Below, piece by piece: positions 52,861 through 61,361 of a stretch of DNA of 64,000 nucleotides (position 1 is the first letter of the stretch; each line of letters begins with the position of its first letter). The translations under genes and the position numbers were made by a program. Location of the stretch: positions 1,140,216 through 1,204,215 of the forward strand of contig NZ_KE386569.1 of the NCBI RefSeq assembly GCF_000427625.1, written 5' to 3'. The notes beneath the pieces are model-generated. The model made no database searches. It saw nothing but the letters and a program-made list of their open reading frames with translations, and was not told where the DNA came from. The stretch is from Methylobacter luteus IMV-B-3098 (GTDB lineage Bacteria > Pseudomonadota > Gammaproteobacteria > Methylococcales > Methylomonadaceae).

Positions 52861-53621
52861 TCAGATCCTTGCGCAGTATAAGCTTGGGGCTGATTCTGAT
52901 ACAGATCGGCTGCACTCTAATAACCGCCGACCAGCCGCCGCGTATTACGCCAGGATCTGACATCAAACCCGCTTTCGCCATACCCACCATACGCGAGCGC
53001 ATGATTTACCTGGCGCGACAGGAATGGATGCTGTTTGGTCAGCCCGTAGCCGATTACACCCGTCAACCACCGGCGCTGACTTATCCTTTCGGAACAACGA
53101 TCAGCCATGAAACCCAGGCGCCGTTTTTCTCACGCGTGTTTTTATACTGGTACACTGTTTCGTCATTGCCGATGGTAGGTTATGAGGGGGAAATGCGGCC
53201 CTGGTCAGGCGCTTTCATCGTTTGGCTGGCGCGTAGTGCCGGTGTGCCTGAAAGCGACCTGCCTTCCACAGTGCTGCATTGGGATTACATCGAGCATGCC
53301 CTGTCAGCCGATAAAAAAGCCCGATTCATCGCCCGCGATGCGAGGTTCTATTCGCCCAGGCCGGGAGACTTGCTTTGCGCGCCTCGCGAAGAGGGCTTCA
53401 TGCATGAAGTTAATACATTTACACGACTGCGCCGCGGGCCTTATCACTGCGATATAGTGGTGGACCGTCGACCGCATGAGCTGGACCTGATTGGCGGCAA
53501 TGTGCTCGATGCGGTCTCTCTGACTCATGCCGAACTGGATGCTCACGGTTACGTATTGCCCAATGCCGAGCGGCCCTGGCAGGTTGTCATCGAGCAGAGA
53601 GATATTGAATCCAAACCTTAA
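52857..53621 (+). CDS. DUF2272-family lipoprotein
   Basis: 254 residues from ATG 52857, which overlaps the rtcA stop as ATGA. Signal sequence with lipobox (LGLILIQIGC), so it is probably lipid-anchored. The body has RERMIYLARQEWMLFGQPV, EGEMRPWSGAFIVWLARSAGVPESDL, YSPRPGDLLCAPRE and YHCDIVVDRRPHELDLIGGNVLDAVSLTHAELDAHGYVLP, the order expected of DUF2272 proteins, an NlpC/P60-like (CHAP-type) fold by resemblance. Function unknown; a cell-wall hydrolase role is possible. The coupling to rtcA is unusual. Confidence 0.75.
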   Translation: MIRSLRSISLGLILIQIGCTLITADQPPRITPGSDIKPAFAIPTIRERMIYLARQEWMLFGQPVADYTRQPPALTYPFGTTISHETQAPFFSRVFLYWYTVSSLPMVGYEGEMRPWSGAFIVWLARSAGVPESDLPSTVLHWDYIEHALSADKKARFIARDARFYSPRPGDLLCAPREEGFMHEVNTFTRLRRGPYHCDIVVDRRPHELDLIGGNVLDAVSLTHAELDAHGYVLPNAERPWQVVIEQRDIESKP

Positions 53622-53629
53622 ACTCGTGG

Positions 53630-53838
53630 AGGCACCAGCGAGGCAGGCAAAGCCGGTGAAGCGGAGCAAGGTCTACCGACAAGATCTGATTGATCACCCG
53701 CAAAATGGCTGGTCGCTGTCCGGGCTTGCCCAGAGCCTGCGCCGGCAAGGTAAAACTAAAGAGGCTGACGATGTCGAGCGGCAGTTCAAACATGTCTGGG
53801 CTGATGCCGATGTAACACTGACAAGCTCGCGCTTTTAG
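53630..53838 (+). pseudogene. C-terminal relic of a TPR-repeat protein
   Basis: The frame read here ends VYRQDLIDHPQNGWSLSGLAQSLRRQGKTKEADDVERQF, then WADADVTLTSSRF and a stop. This is the typical C-terminus of larger secreted TPR proteins (HPxNGWSLxGLAQ, ADVxLTxSRF), but the bulk of the gene is absent; upstream is the DUF2272 gene in another frame. No start with a ribosome site is present. Interpreted as a deletion remnant. Confidence 0.6.
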
Positions 53839-53908
53839 TTCATCAATCGACCAAAATAACGGCTAACAGCCAATAGATAAATAAGCATGGATAACTATAT
53901 AAAAGATA

Positions 53909-53924
53909 TTATATCATAGACATA
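53909..53924 (+). repeat. 16-mer TTATATCATAGACATA, copy 3
   Basis: Exact match to the two copies upstream of rtcA. It lies 27 bp before the dusA start, so it may overlap its promoter region. Confidence 0.7.
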
Positions 53925-53950
53925 TTAATTGTAATTTAGACAGACAGTCA

Positions 53951-54940
53951 ATGAATACAGACAAAAAACCGGTTAAAGGGACGCATGTATTTTCAGTCGC
54001 CCCGATGTTGGACTGGACAGACAAACACTGCCGTTATTTTCACCGCCTGATTTCACAGCACGCCTTGCTATATACTGAAATGGTCACAACTGGGGCATTG
54101 TTGCATGGAGATCATCACCGGTTTCTGCAATTTGAATCCGTCGAACATCCTGTCGTGTTTCAACTGGGCGGCAGTCATCCAAAAGATCTGGCAGTCTGCG
54201 CAAAAATGGTTGAGGACTATGGTTATGACGAGGTCAATCTAAACGTTGGTTGCCCCAGCGATCGGGTTCAGAATGGTCGGTTTGGCGCCTGTCTGATGGC
54301 CGAACCGGAGCTTGTCGCCGAGTGTATGGGAGCCATGCGGCAGGCAGTTTCGATTCCGGTGACGGTTAAATCGAGAATAGGCATTGACGAGCGCGATTCT
54401 TACGAAGAATTGTTGCGTTTTATAGCGATTGTGGCCGATGCCGGCTGCCGCACGTTTATCGTTCACGCCAGAAAAGCCTGGCTGAACGGCCTGTCGCCCA
54501 AGGAAAATCGGGAAATACCGCCGTTGCGCTATGATATGGTCTATCAACTGAAAAATGATTTGCCGACGCTGGAAATCATATTGAACGGTGGTATTACAAC
54601 ATTAAATCAGACTGAAGAGATTCTGAAACATGTTGACGGCGTCATGATAGGGCGGGAAGCCTACCATAATCCATATCTCTTAGCCGACGTCGACAGGCGT
54701 TTTTTTGCCGAGCCCCATGAGCCCAAGTCTCGTCACGAAATTGTGATGCAATTGATTCCTTATATTCAGCTGCAGCTTAAAAACGGTGCCCGCTTGAATA
54801 ATATCTCGCGGCATATTCTGGGGCTGTTTCATGGTGAACCCGGCGCTCGAGGCTGGCGCCGGCATATCAGTGAAAATGTCAGCAAGCCCAATGCGGATGA
54901 AAATGTCATTTTGGACGCATTAAAATTCATTGATCAATGA
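53951..54940 (+). CDS. dusA: tRNA-dihydrouridine(20/20a) synthase
   Basis: 329 residues. [40 protein letters not shown] is the FMN-binding start typical of Dus[20 protein letters not shown] has the catalytic Cys; [41 protein letters not shown] and [27 protein letters not shown] complete the barrel. It reduces uridines in the tRNA D-loop. The gene's 5' end is a frequent integration site for mobile elements in proteobacteria; a 16-mer repeat and a gene relic lie immediately upstream. Confidence 0.93.
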   Translation: MNTDKKPVKGTHVFSVAPMLDWTDKHCRYFHRLISQHALLYTEMVTTGALLHGDHHRFLQFESVEHPVVFQLGGSHPKDLAVCAKMVEDYGYDEVNLNVGCPSDRVQNGRFGACLMAEPELVAECMGAMRQAVSIPVTVKSRIGIDERDSYEELLRFIAIVADAGCRTFIVHARKAWLNGLSPKENREIPPLRYDMVYQLKNDLPTLEIILNGGITTLNQTEEILKHVDGVMIGREAYHNPYLLADVDRRFFAEPHEPKSRHEIVMQLIPYIQLQLKNGARLNNISRHILGLFHGEPGARGWRRHISENVSKPNADENVILDALKFIDQ

Positions 54941-54981
54941 TGTATACTGGACAGCCATTTATATAATTGAGACTGAGAACT

Positions 54982-55524
54982 ATGGAAGAGCATTTTTCCA
55001 AAATTATCGAAGCAGTCGGTGAAGACTTAAATCGAGAAGGCCTGATCGATACACCCAAACGCGCAGCCAAGGCTTTCAAATTTCTGAATAACGGCTACGA
55101 TAAGACGCTGGATGAAGTGCTTAACGGCGCTATTTTTACAGCGGACACCGAAGACATGGTTATCGTCAAGGATATCGAATTGTATTCTTTATGTGAGCAT
55201 CATTTGCTGCCTTTTATCGGCAAATGTCATGTCGGTTATTTACCAAAAGGCAAAGTGCTTGGCTTGTCTAAAATCGCCCGTGTTGTTGATATGTACGCGC
55301 GACGCCTGCAAATTCAGGAAAAACTGACCAAGCAAATCGCCGATGCGATTGAAATTGCAACCGGCGCCAGAGGCGTCGCCGTGGTTATTGAAGCCAAGCA
55401 TTTATGCATGATGATGCGCGGCATTGAAAAACAGAATTCAATCATGACGACATCGGTAATGACCGGTATATTTCGTAAAGAAATCAGTACCCGTTCTGAA
55501 TTTTTAAACCTTATCAACCGGTAA
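54982..55524 (+). CDS. folE: GTP cyclohydrolase I
   Basis: 180 residues from ATG 54982 ([15 protein letters not shown]); a TTG 15 bases upstream would add five residues but has no better ribosome site. [40 protein letters not shown] (zinc ligands Cys and His of CEHHLLPF), [19 protein letters not shown] and [15 protein letters not shown] (third zinc ligand Cys). It converts GTP to dihydroneopterin triphosphate, the first step of folate synthesis. It is 41 bp from dusA and 8 bp before hemH. Confidence 0.95.
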   Translation: MEEHFSKIIEAVGEDLNREGLIDTPKRAAKAFKFLNNGYDKTLDEVLNGAIFTADTEDMVIVKDIELYSLCEHHLLPFIGKCHVGYLPKGKVLGLSKIARVVDMYARRLQIQEKLTKQIADAIEIATGARGVAVVIEAKHLCMMMRGIEKQNSIMTTSVMTGIFRKEISTRSEFLNLINR

Positions 55525-55532
55525 GTTTTTGC

Positions 55533-56522
55533 ATGCCGCCTCAAAGCGCCACTTCTATTACCAAGAAAACAGGCATGCTACTGGTGAACCTGGGGTCACC
55601 GGCGGCGCCTACCGCCTCAGCAGTCAGGCGCTTTCTTAAGGAATTTCTTGGCGATCCTCGCGTAGTCAATTTACCGCGCCCTCTATGGTGGGTGATACTG
55701 CGCTTTTTTATTCTGCCTTTTCGTCCGCGCAGGTCGACAGCCGCTTATCGTAAAATATGGGATAAAAAGGGATCGCCTTTAGTTTTTTTGACGCGCCAGC
55801 TAACCGAACAGATCGCTGAACGATTAAACGCTAAAGGCGTTATAACCGATTATGCGATGCGCTATGGCGAGCCTTCCATGGCAAAGCAGTTAAATGCTTT
55901 CAAAAAACAGGGTGTCGAAAATCTGATTATCCTGCCACTTTATCCCCAGTACTCTTCAACAACGACAGCATCCGTTTATGATGATCTGATCAAGGAATTG
56001 AACCAGTGGCGACATCTGCCCAGTTTTCAATTTATCAGCGACTATCACCAGAATGAGTATTATATTACGGCCGTTGCAGACTCTATTGCGCAAGCCTGGT
56101 GCAAACAAGGCAAGAATGACCTGCTATTGATGTCCTTCCATGGCCTGCCTGAGCAGTTAACCAAGTGGGGCGATCCTTATTTTCATCAGTGCCATAAAAC
56201 CGCCGCCTTGATCGCCGGGAAACTTCATCTCGACAAGGACCAGTGGCGTGTTGTATTCCAGTCCCGATTCGGCAAGGCGCAATGGCTCAAACCTTATTGC
56301 GCGGAAACATTGCAAAATCTTCCCAAACAGGGTGTTAAAAAAGTTGATGTGGTTTGTCCGGGATTTGCCGTGGACTGCCTGGAAACTCTGGAAGAGATCG
56401 CCATGGAAAATAAAGCTCTGTTTGTTGGGGCCGGAGGCGAGGTCTATCGCTACATTCCGGCTCTCAATGATTCAAAATCTCATGTTGATGCTATAGTTAA
56501 GCTACTCGAAGAAAAAATTTGA
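55533..56522 (+). CDS. hemH: Ferrochelatase
   Basis: 329 residues. GMLLVNLGSPAAPTASAVRRFLKEFLGDPRVV is the N-terminal signature, LLLMSFHGLPEQLTKWGDPY has the metal-site His (SFHGLP), and VVCPGFAVDCLETLEEIAMENKALFVGAGGE has the conserved Glu-rich segment. It inserts Fe(II) into protoporphyrin IX at the membrane, the last step of protohaem synthesis, relevant to a cytochrome-rich methanotroph. It follows folE by 8 bp and is probably co-transcribed. Confidence 0.95.
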   Translation: MPPQSATSITKKTGMLLVNLGSPAAPTASAVRRFLKEFLGDPRVVNLPRPLWWVILRFFILPFRPRRSTAAYRKIWDKKGSPLVFLTRQLTEQIAERLNAKGVITDYAMRYGEPSMAKQLNAFKKQGVENLIILPLYPQYSSTTTASVYDDLIKELNQWRHLPSFQFISDYHQNEYYITAVADSIAQAWCKQGKNDLLLMSFHGLPEQLTKWGDPYFHQCHKTAALIAGKLHLDKDQWRVVFQSRFGKAQWLKPYCAETLQNLPKQGVKKVDVVCPGFAVDCLETLEEIAMENKALFVGAGGEVYRYIPALNDSKSHVDAIVKLLEEKI

Positions 56523-56710
56523 GAATTATCGACATAAGAGGATACGATCAAAACTGTGCAGTATGTGGCCTAGTGCACAACCTTGCTTTTACCGGCGTTG
56601 GCATGGAGTAAGAGTCTGGCGCCTCGAAAGAAAACATCATGCTATCCGGTATTGTCATTGCTGCGGTATAGTTTTTGGTGTCCTCAGTAAAAAAATAAAG
56701 AGCTAATGCG

Positions 56711-58309
56711 ATGAAAGAAACCATATTACAAAGTTGGCAAGATGTTATTTGGCCTGCCGTTCAGTCCAGTAAACCGCTGAAGACCGGCGAGGGCGTCATT
56801 GATGAACGTTCCTTCAATACGATCGAAGTCAACGAGGTGTTTAATGCGATCAATCATGCCTCAACACAGGTGGGGCAAGCGGTTCTGTTTCGCTCTTTAA
56901 CGCAGCCGCTGGATGTTCTGGAGGATATTAAAGCCAAACAGGAAGCTGTCGAGGAACTTCGCAATAACCCGGAGTTAAAAGATAATATCGAGCACATCGT
57001 GCAAAACGCGGCGACGCATGAGAAAAACTTTTACTTACTATTATTCGGTGAATTCCTCGGATCTTTTGGCACAGCCAAGGAAGAGCATGAAATAGAGGGC
57101 TATGGTTATCTACAATATAAGAGAGGCATTCGTCTTATGCTTGAGTTGGTTGACCAGATTCAAGCCAGTGAGGCACCTAAAAGCCGCTATCTCAACAGTA
57201 TTTTTGAAAAAATAAAAGCTTTTGCGGAAACCCGACCTTATTCTCTGATGGAAGGTCCCGCTTATATTACTGAAAATGGCATTCAATCCAAACAGGAGAG
57301 AAAAGGCTCGTTTTCTCCGGCCATTATCTTTAGACCTCGCATCTTCAAACCCCTTTTGCTGGCATTGGTTTTCGGCATCATTTGGGTATTGGCGCATCTA
57401 TTTCCGACAGATATGTTCAGAATTTCAGTGGAAGCCATCCCAACCATTTCCATTTTTTTTATTCCGCTGTTAATGGTTTATTTTCCAGTAGTTGGTGGTT
57501 TCGATAGGGATAGTTGCATTATCCCGTTAAGAAACGAGTTCAAAAGCTCGCAGGCGGTGGGCGAAACTCTGGATGCGCTGGGACAACTGGATGAATTGCT
57601 TTCGTTTATAAAATTTGCCGATGTTTTTGGGGGCGATCTGGTCCTGCCGAAACTGATTGAGGCCGAGCATCACCGCATCAATCTGGTTGATGCCAGGAAC
57701 CCGGTTTTGGGCAAAGAAAATCCTCGTTATATTGGCAACAATTTTGCTTTGGAGGATGACAAGTTGGTCCTGGTAACTGGGCCTAATAGCGGCGGTAAAA
57801 CCGCATTTTGCAAAACTATCACTCAAATTCAATTGCTGGCGCAAATAGGTTGTTACGTACCTGCCAAATCGGCAATTCTTACTGTAGCCGATAGAATTTT
57901 TTATCAGGTGCCGGAAATTAGCCACTTGGATGATGGAGAAGGGCGCTTCGGTACCGAACTGAAAAGGACCAAGGATATCTTTTTGGCTACCACGGCTAAA
58001 AGCCTGGTTGTGCTGGACGAATTATCTGAAGGTACGACTTTTGAGGAAAAGATGGAGTCATCCTCCAATGTGCTTAACGGATTTTATCGAAAAGGCAACA
58101 GCACTATATTAATTACTCATAATCATCAACTCGTCGATGATTTTGTCAGCAAGGGCGTTGGTTTGCCCAGACAGGTCGAGTTTGCTAACGATGCTCCTAC
58201 CTATAAACTTATCCCCGGCATTTCCCGCATCAGCCATGCTGACCGTGTTGCCAAAAAAATTGGGTTTTCAAAAGAAGACATAGACAACTATTTGTCCGGC
58301 TCCAAATAA
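56711..58309 (+). CDS. Membrane-anchored MutS-like ATPase
   Basis: 532 residues. About 1-190 is helical, resembling the MutS lever/core region (INHASTQVGQAVLFRSLTQPLDVLEDIKAKQEAVEEL). Two hydrophobic helices at about 211-230 (RIFKPLLLALVFGIIWVLAH) and 242-262 (IPTISIFFIPLLMVYFPVVGG) look like a membrane hairpin. The C-terminal domain is a MutS-type ABC ATPase: VLVTGPNSGGKTAFCKTI (Walker A, Lys363), LVVLDELSEGTTFEEK (Walker B) and LITHNHQLVDDF. No mismatch-binding domain I is seen, so a role in mismatch repair is unlikely. Function unknown. It stands alone, with its own short upstream region. Confidence 0.75.
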   Translation: MKETILQSWQDVIWPAVQSSKPLKTGEGVIDERSFNTIEVNEVFNAINHASTQVGQAVLFRSLTQPLDVLEDIKAKQEAVEELRNNPELKDNIEHIVQNAATHEKNFYLLLFGEFLGSFGTAKEEHEIEGYGYLQYKRGIRLMLELVDQIQASEAPKSRYLNSIFEKIKAFAETRPYSLMEGPAYITENGIQSKQERKGSFSPAIIFRPRIFKPLLLALVFGIIWVLAHLFPTDMFRISVEAIPTISIFFIPLLMVYFPVVGGFDRDSCIIPLRNEFKSSQAVGETLDALGQLDELLSFIKFADVFGGDLVLPKLIEAEHHRINLVDARNPVLGKENPRYIGNNFALEDDKLVLVTGPNSGGKTAFCKTITQIQLLAQIGCYVPAKSAILTVADRIFYQVPEISHLDDGEGRFGTELKRTKDIFLATTAKSLVVLDELSEGTTFEEKMESSSNVLNGFYRKGNSTILITHNHQLVDDFVSKGVGLPRQVEFANDAPTYKLIPGISRISHADRVAKKIGFSKEDIDNYLSGSK

Positions 58310-58391
58310 AAAAAACAGCACTGCTTCTGGTAGTGCAATCAAGTTTTTACTATCCTTATAGGGACAGCAAATTAATATTCGAATCTCTCGC

Positions 58392-58415
58392 ATAGCCCCA
58401 TAGGTATGGGGCTAT
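58392..58415. repeat. Hairpin ATAGCCCCAT-AGGT-ATGGGGCTAT
   Basis: Perfect 10-bp stem in the gap between the MutS-like gene and the transglycosylase gene. A second small hairpin (GCCGC-GTAT-GCGGC, 58440-58453) follows, with a short T stretch. These may act as a transcription end for the MutS-like gene. Confidence 0.45.
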
Positions 58416-58481
58416 ATCGGTATTTGTTTGCAAAAAATGCCGCGTATGCGGCTTTAATTCTGATCAGGGAAAATAACAAAA

Positions 58482-59054
58482 ATGATAAGAGTCGCTGTTG
58501 TTTTATTGTTTACTTTGCTTATTTCCAATCAAGTACTGGCTGATGTTTATAAATATGTTGATTCTGAAGGGCATGTCTATTATACGGATGATCCTAAAAA
58601 CAGCCTCTATAAACGCATCATTCGCTCAAGACCCAAGAGTTACTCAAAAGCATTGCCTTTCGTAAGTGTCAACAAAAAGAAATATGCGGATATGATTGCC
58701 CAGGCTGCTGTCAGGCATCAGGTCGATGCGAAGTTACTGCATGCTGTGATCCAAGCGGAGTCGGCTTACGATGCCACCGCCGTTTCATCTGCCGGTGCAG
58801 TCGGATTAATGCAATTAATGCCAGCTACCGCAAGGCGTTATGGGGTTACCGATCGCCGCGATCCTGATCAGAATATCAATGGCGGAACACGGTACTTAAA
58901 AGATTTACTAAGAATGTTTGATTCGAACTTGAATTTGGCTGTTGCAGCCTATAATGCCGGCGAAAATGCGGTAATAAGATATCACAATTCAATTCCTCCA
59001 TACCCCGAAACACGTAATTATGTGAAGCAGGTTCTGGCTCTCTATAACAGATAA
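58482..59054 (+). CDS. Soluble lytic murein transglycosylase with DUF4124 domain
   Basis: 190 residues. Signal peptide (MIRVAVVLLFTLLISNQVLA), then DUF4124 (DVYKYVDSEGHVYYTDDPKN), then an SLT goose-type lysozyme domain: LLHAVIQAESAYDATAVSSAGAVGLMQLMPATARRYGV, with catalytic Glu93, and GTRYLKDLLRMFDSNLNLAVAAYNAGENAVIRY. It cleaves peptidoglycan glycan strands in the periplasm, yielding anhydromuropeptides. The HDOD gene begins 7 bp after its stop. Confidence 0.9.
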   Translation: MIRVAVVLLFTLLISNQVLADVYKYVDSEGHVYYTDDPKNSLYKRIIRSRPKSYSKALPFVSVNKKKYADMIAQAAVRHQVDAKLLHAVIQAESAYDATAVSSAGAVGLMQLMPATARRYGVTDRRDPDQNINGGTRYLKDLLRMFDSNLNLAVAAYNAGENAVIRYHNSIPPYPETRNYVKQVLALYNR

Positions 59055-59061
59055 ATATTTT

Positions 59062-59925
59062 ATGGCAGAAATTACTGCGAATTACCTGGTTCAAGATAGT
59101 CTGGAACTGTTCTCTTTGCCTGATATCTATTTTCAGCTTCGCGAAATGATTAACAGTCCTCGTTTCTCGATGAATGATATCGCTTTAGTTATAGCCAAAG
59201 ACCCTGCATTAAGCGCACGAGTCCTGAAAATCGGCAATAGTACTTTTTATGGTGATCAGGCAAGAATTGATACGATTTCCAGGGCGGTCGCCGTCATGGG
59301 TAACGAAAACCTGCGCCATCTGGTTTTTGCAACAACCATAGTTAATTCATTCAACAAGATCCCGAATGACTTGATGGATATGACGTCCTTCTGGCTGCGC
59401 AGTCTTAATTGTGCGGTAATAGCTCAGTTACTGGCTAAAAAAAGTGCCGTACTGCATTGCGAGCGGTTATTTCTGGCTGGTTTACTGCATGATATAGGGT
59501 CATTGATTTTATATGCCAAATTACCAGGTAAATCACTCCAGGTTTTACTAGCAGCCGATCACAAACGCTACCTTGTGGCTGATCTGGAGCAGGAGATAAT
59601 AGGGTTTACCCATGCCGATGTCGGGGCAGAGTTGATTAAATCGTGGGGACTGCCGGATTCATTATCTGAGGCAGTACTCTATTATTTAACTCCAGAAAAA
59701 GCTCTGATGCACAAACTTGATACCCACTTATTATTCCTGGCTACACGTTTGACAGATAGCATCCAGCAAAATAAATCCGTGCCGGAAATACTTGCAGAGG
59801 TTTCCGACGAAACCTTATCCATAGTCAGGCTAGGTGAATCGCAGATCGCTGAAGTTATAAACCAAGCCGATGAGGAATTTGAACAAATGTTCGAATTAAT
59901 AGCGATCGATAAGCGCTTTCATTAA
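59062..59925 (+). CDS. HDOD-domain signalling protein
   Basis: 287 residues, nearly all one HDOD domain: ELFSLPDIYFQLREMINSPRFSMNDIALVIAKDPALSARVLKIGNSTFYG, then ISRAVAVMGNENLRHLVFATTIV and LAGLLHDIGSLILYAKLPGK. HDOD proteins are HD-GYP relatives without the metal-dependent phosphodiesterase centre and act in regulation, chemotaxis or motility signalling. The downstream gene is convergent, overlapping by 4 bp at 59922-59925. Role here unknown. Confidence 0.88.
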   Translation: MAEITANYLVQDSLELFSLPDIYFQLREMINSPRFSMNDIALVIAKDPALSARVLKIGNSTFYGDQARIDTISRAVAVMGNENLRHLVFATTIVNSFNKIPNDLMDMTSFWLRSLNCAVIAQLLAKKSAVLHCERLFLAGLLHDIGSLILYAKLPGKSLQVLLAADHKRYLVADLEQEIIGFTHADVGAELIKSWGLPDSLSEAVLYYLTPEKALMHKLDTHLLFLATRLTDSIQQNKSVPEILAEVSDETLSIVRLGESQIAEVINQADEEFEQMFELIAIDKRFH

Positions 59926-60506
59926 AGCACATACACCCCAAATTTTTCCAATAAGGAAATTAATTTAATTAGCGGTAAGCCAGTCAAGGCATTCGGATCA
60001 TCGCCTTGAATTTTTTCAAACAATGCAATGCCCAGACTTTCAGATTTAAAACTGCCTGCGCAGTCGTAAGGCTTCTCAATGTCGACATAATGTTCAATTT
60101 GTTGTCGTGTCAATGTTTTAAAAAAGACTGTGCTGATATCCAAATCAGTCATGTAATGCATTGTATTACTGTTTATAATGCAGATACTGGTAAAAAATGT
60201 AACGGTATTGCCCGATGCTGCCTGAAGTTGCTTAATTGCTTTGGCTCGATTACCCGGCTTACCTAATTGTTTGTCATTGATCACAGCGACTTGATCTGAG
60301 CCAATAATAAGATGGTCGGGGTGCTTTTCGCATAATGCTTGCGCTTTTAGTTTTCCTAAACGTAAGGCAAGAGTTTCCGGTGCTTCATTCTCTAGCGGTC
60401 TTTCATCAACTTCAGGACTGATGGCCTTAAAATTCAAATGAAGTTTTTTCAATAAAGCTTGTCTATAAGGCGAACTTGACGCGAGAATTAAGTTATTGAT
60501 TTTCAT
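59922..60506 (-). CDS. maf: Maf/YceF family nucleotide pyrophosphatase
   Basis: 194 residues. NNLILASSSPYRQALLKKL is the Maf N-terminal loop, SPEVDERPLENEAPETLALRLGKLKAQAL, IIGSDQVAVINDKQLGKPG has the catalytic Asp, and the C-terminus KPYDCAGSFKSESLGIALFEKIQGDDPNALTGLPLIKLISLL fits the YceF (7-methyl-GTP pyrophosphatase) subgroup. Such enzymes remove modified nucleotides. In E. coli yceF diverges from yceD-rpmF-plsX-fab as it does here, which supports the YceF call. Confidence 0.88.
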   Translation of the reverse strand: MKINNLILASSSPYRQALLKKLHLNFKAISPEVDERPLENEAPETLALRLGKLKAQALCEKHPDHLIIGSDQVAVINDKQLGKPGNRAKAIKQLQAASGNTVTFFTSICIINSNTMHYMTDLDISTVFFKTLTRQQIEHYVDIEKPYDCAGSFKSESLGIALFEKIQGDDPNALTGLPLIKLISLLEKFGVYVL

Positions 60507-60525
60507 ATTGGCAATTGTTGTAAGT

Positions 60526-60554
60526 TTGACGCAGTTATTGATTCCAGATATTAT
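60526..60554 (+). promoter_or_regulatory. Sigma-70-type promoter of the yceD-rpmF operon
   Basis: TTGACG (60526-60531), 17-bp spacer, TATTAT (60549-60554). Transcription would begin about 60560-60562, only a few bases before the yceD ATG at 60564, implying a very short or absent leader. Confidence 0.55.
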
Positions 60555-60563
60555 TGTATAGTT

Positions 60564-61091
60564 ATGTTAGATCGATTGCCTGAATATATAGACCCTTTAC
60601 AGCTCGCAGATAAACGTGCTGAATTGAAGGGAAAAATACCTTTAAACAGCATGGATCGTTTAGCGGAAACACTGCTGAGCGACACCGGGACTGTTGCTGT
60701 GGATCTTTTTTTTGGACGGGAAGGAAGACTGGCCAAAATTGAGGGACACATAGAGGCGATTCTGGAGCTTGAATGTCAAAACTGTTTGCTGGCTATGGAA
60801 TGGCCTGTCAGTGCTGAAATCAAACTGGGTATTGTTACCTCAATAGATCAAGCAGATAGGTTGCCCGAAGATTATGAACCGTTATTAATTAAAGAAGAGA
60901 AAACTTCTCTTAAGGATATCGTTGAGGACGAGTTATTACTTGCTCTGCCAACTTTTCCAAAGCATCAGCACGCTTGTTCAGTGCCGGATGCAAACTTTAA
61001 CAAGGACGCTTCATTATCCGATGAGGAGCAGTCAACCCCTGAAAATCCTTTTTCCATCTTAGCCAAACTTAAAAAAACTGGAGATTTATAA
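60564..61091 (+). CDS. yceD: YceD/DUF177 protein, probable 23S rRNA accumulation factor
   Basis: 175 residues. [23 protein letters not shown] at the start, then [41 protein letters not shown] with the paired Cys of ECQNCL, and [25 protein letters not shown]. Bacterial YceD is linked to ribosome assembly/23S rRNA and is almost always next to rpmF. No Shine-Dalgarno precedes ATG 60564. The stop overlaps the rpmF start (TAATG). Confidence 0.88.
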   Translation: MLDRLPEYIDPLQLADKRAELKGKIPLNSMDRLAETLLSDTGTVAVDLFFGREGRLAKIEGHIEAILELECQNCLLAMEWPVSAEIKLGIVTSIDQADRLPEDYEPLLIKEEKTSLKDIVEDELLLALPTFPKHQHACSVPDANFNKDASLSDEEQSTPENPFSILAKLKKTGDL

Positions 61092-61273
61092 TGGCAGTAC
61101 AAAAAAGTAAAGTATCACGTTCAAGACGTGGTCAACGTCGTTCACACGATGCTTTAACCAGCAGAGCATTATCTCAAGACCCGATGACCGGTGAAACTCA
61201 TTTACGTCACCACGTTACTCCAGACGGTTTTTTCAAAGGTCGCCAAATTGTAACTACTGGCGACGAAGATTAA
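61091..61273 (+). CDS. rpmF: 50S ribosomal protein L32
   Basis: 60 residues, standard length. [26 protein letters not shown] at the N-terminus and [21 protein letters not shown] at the C-terminus are typical gammaproteobacterial L32; there are no zinc cysteines, as in E. coli. Its ATG overlaps the yceD stop. It is followed by a Rho-independent terminator. Confidence 0.95.
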   Translation: MAVQKSKVSRSRRGQRRSHDALTSRALSQDPMTGETHLRHHVTPDGFFKGRQIVTTGDED

Positions 61274-61304
61274 TCAATCTTTCTCCCTTTTAGAATGATG
61301 ATAT

Positions 61305-61335
61305 GCCGAACCCAATCTTCGGGTTCGGCTTTTTT
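61305..61335 (+). terminator. Rho-independent terminator after rpmF
   Basis: 9-bp perfect stem GCCGAACCC (61305-61313) with GGGTTCGGC (61321-61329), 7-nt loop, then six T residues (61330-61335). It sits between rpmF and plsX, so it either ends or attenuates transcription into the fatty-acid genes. Confidence 0.85.
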
Positions 61336-61361
61336 CAATAACTCCGGAGTCATTCGTAAGC

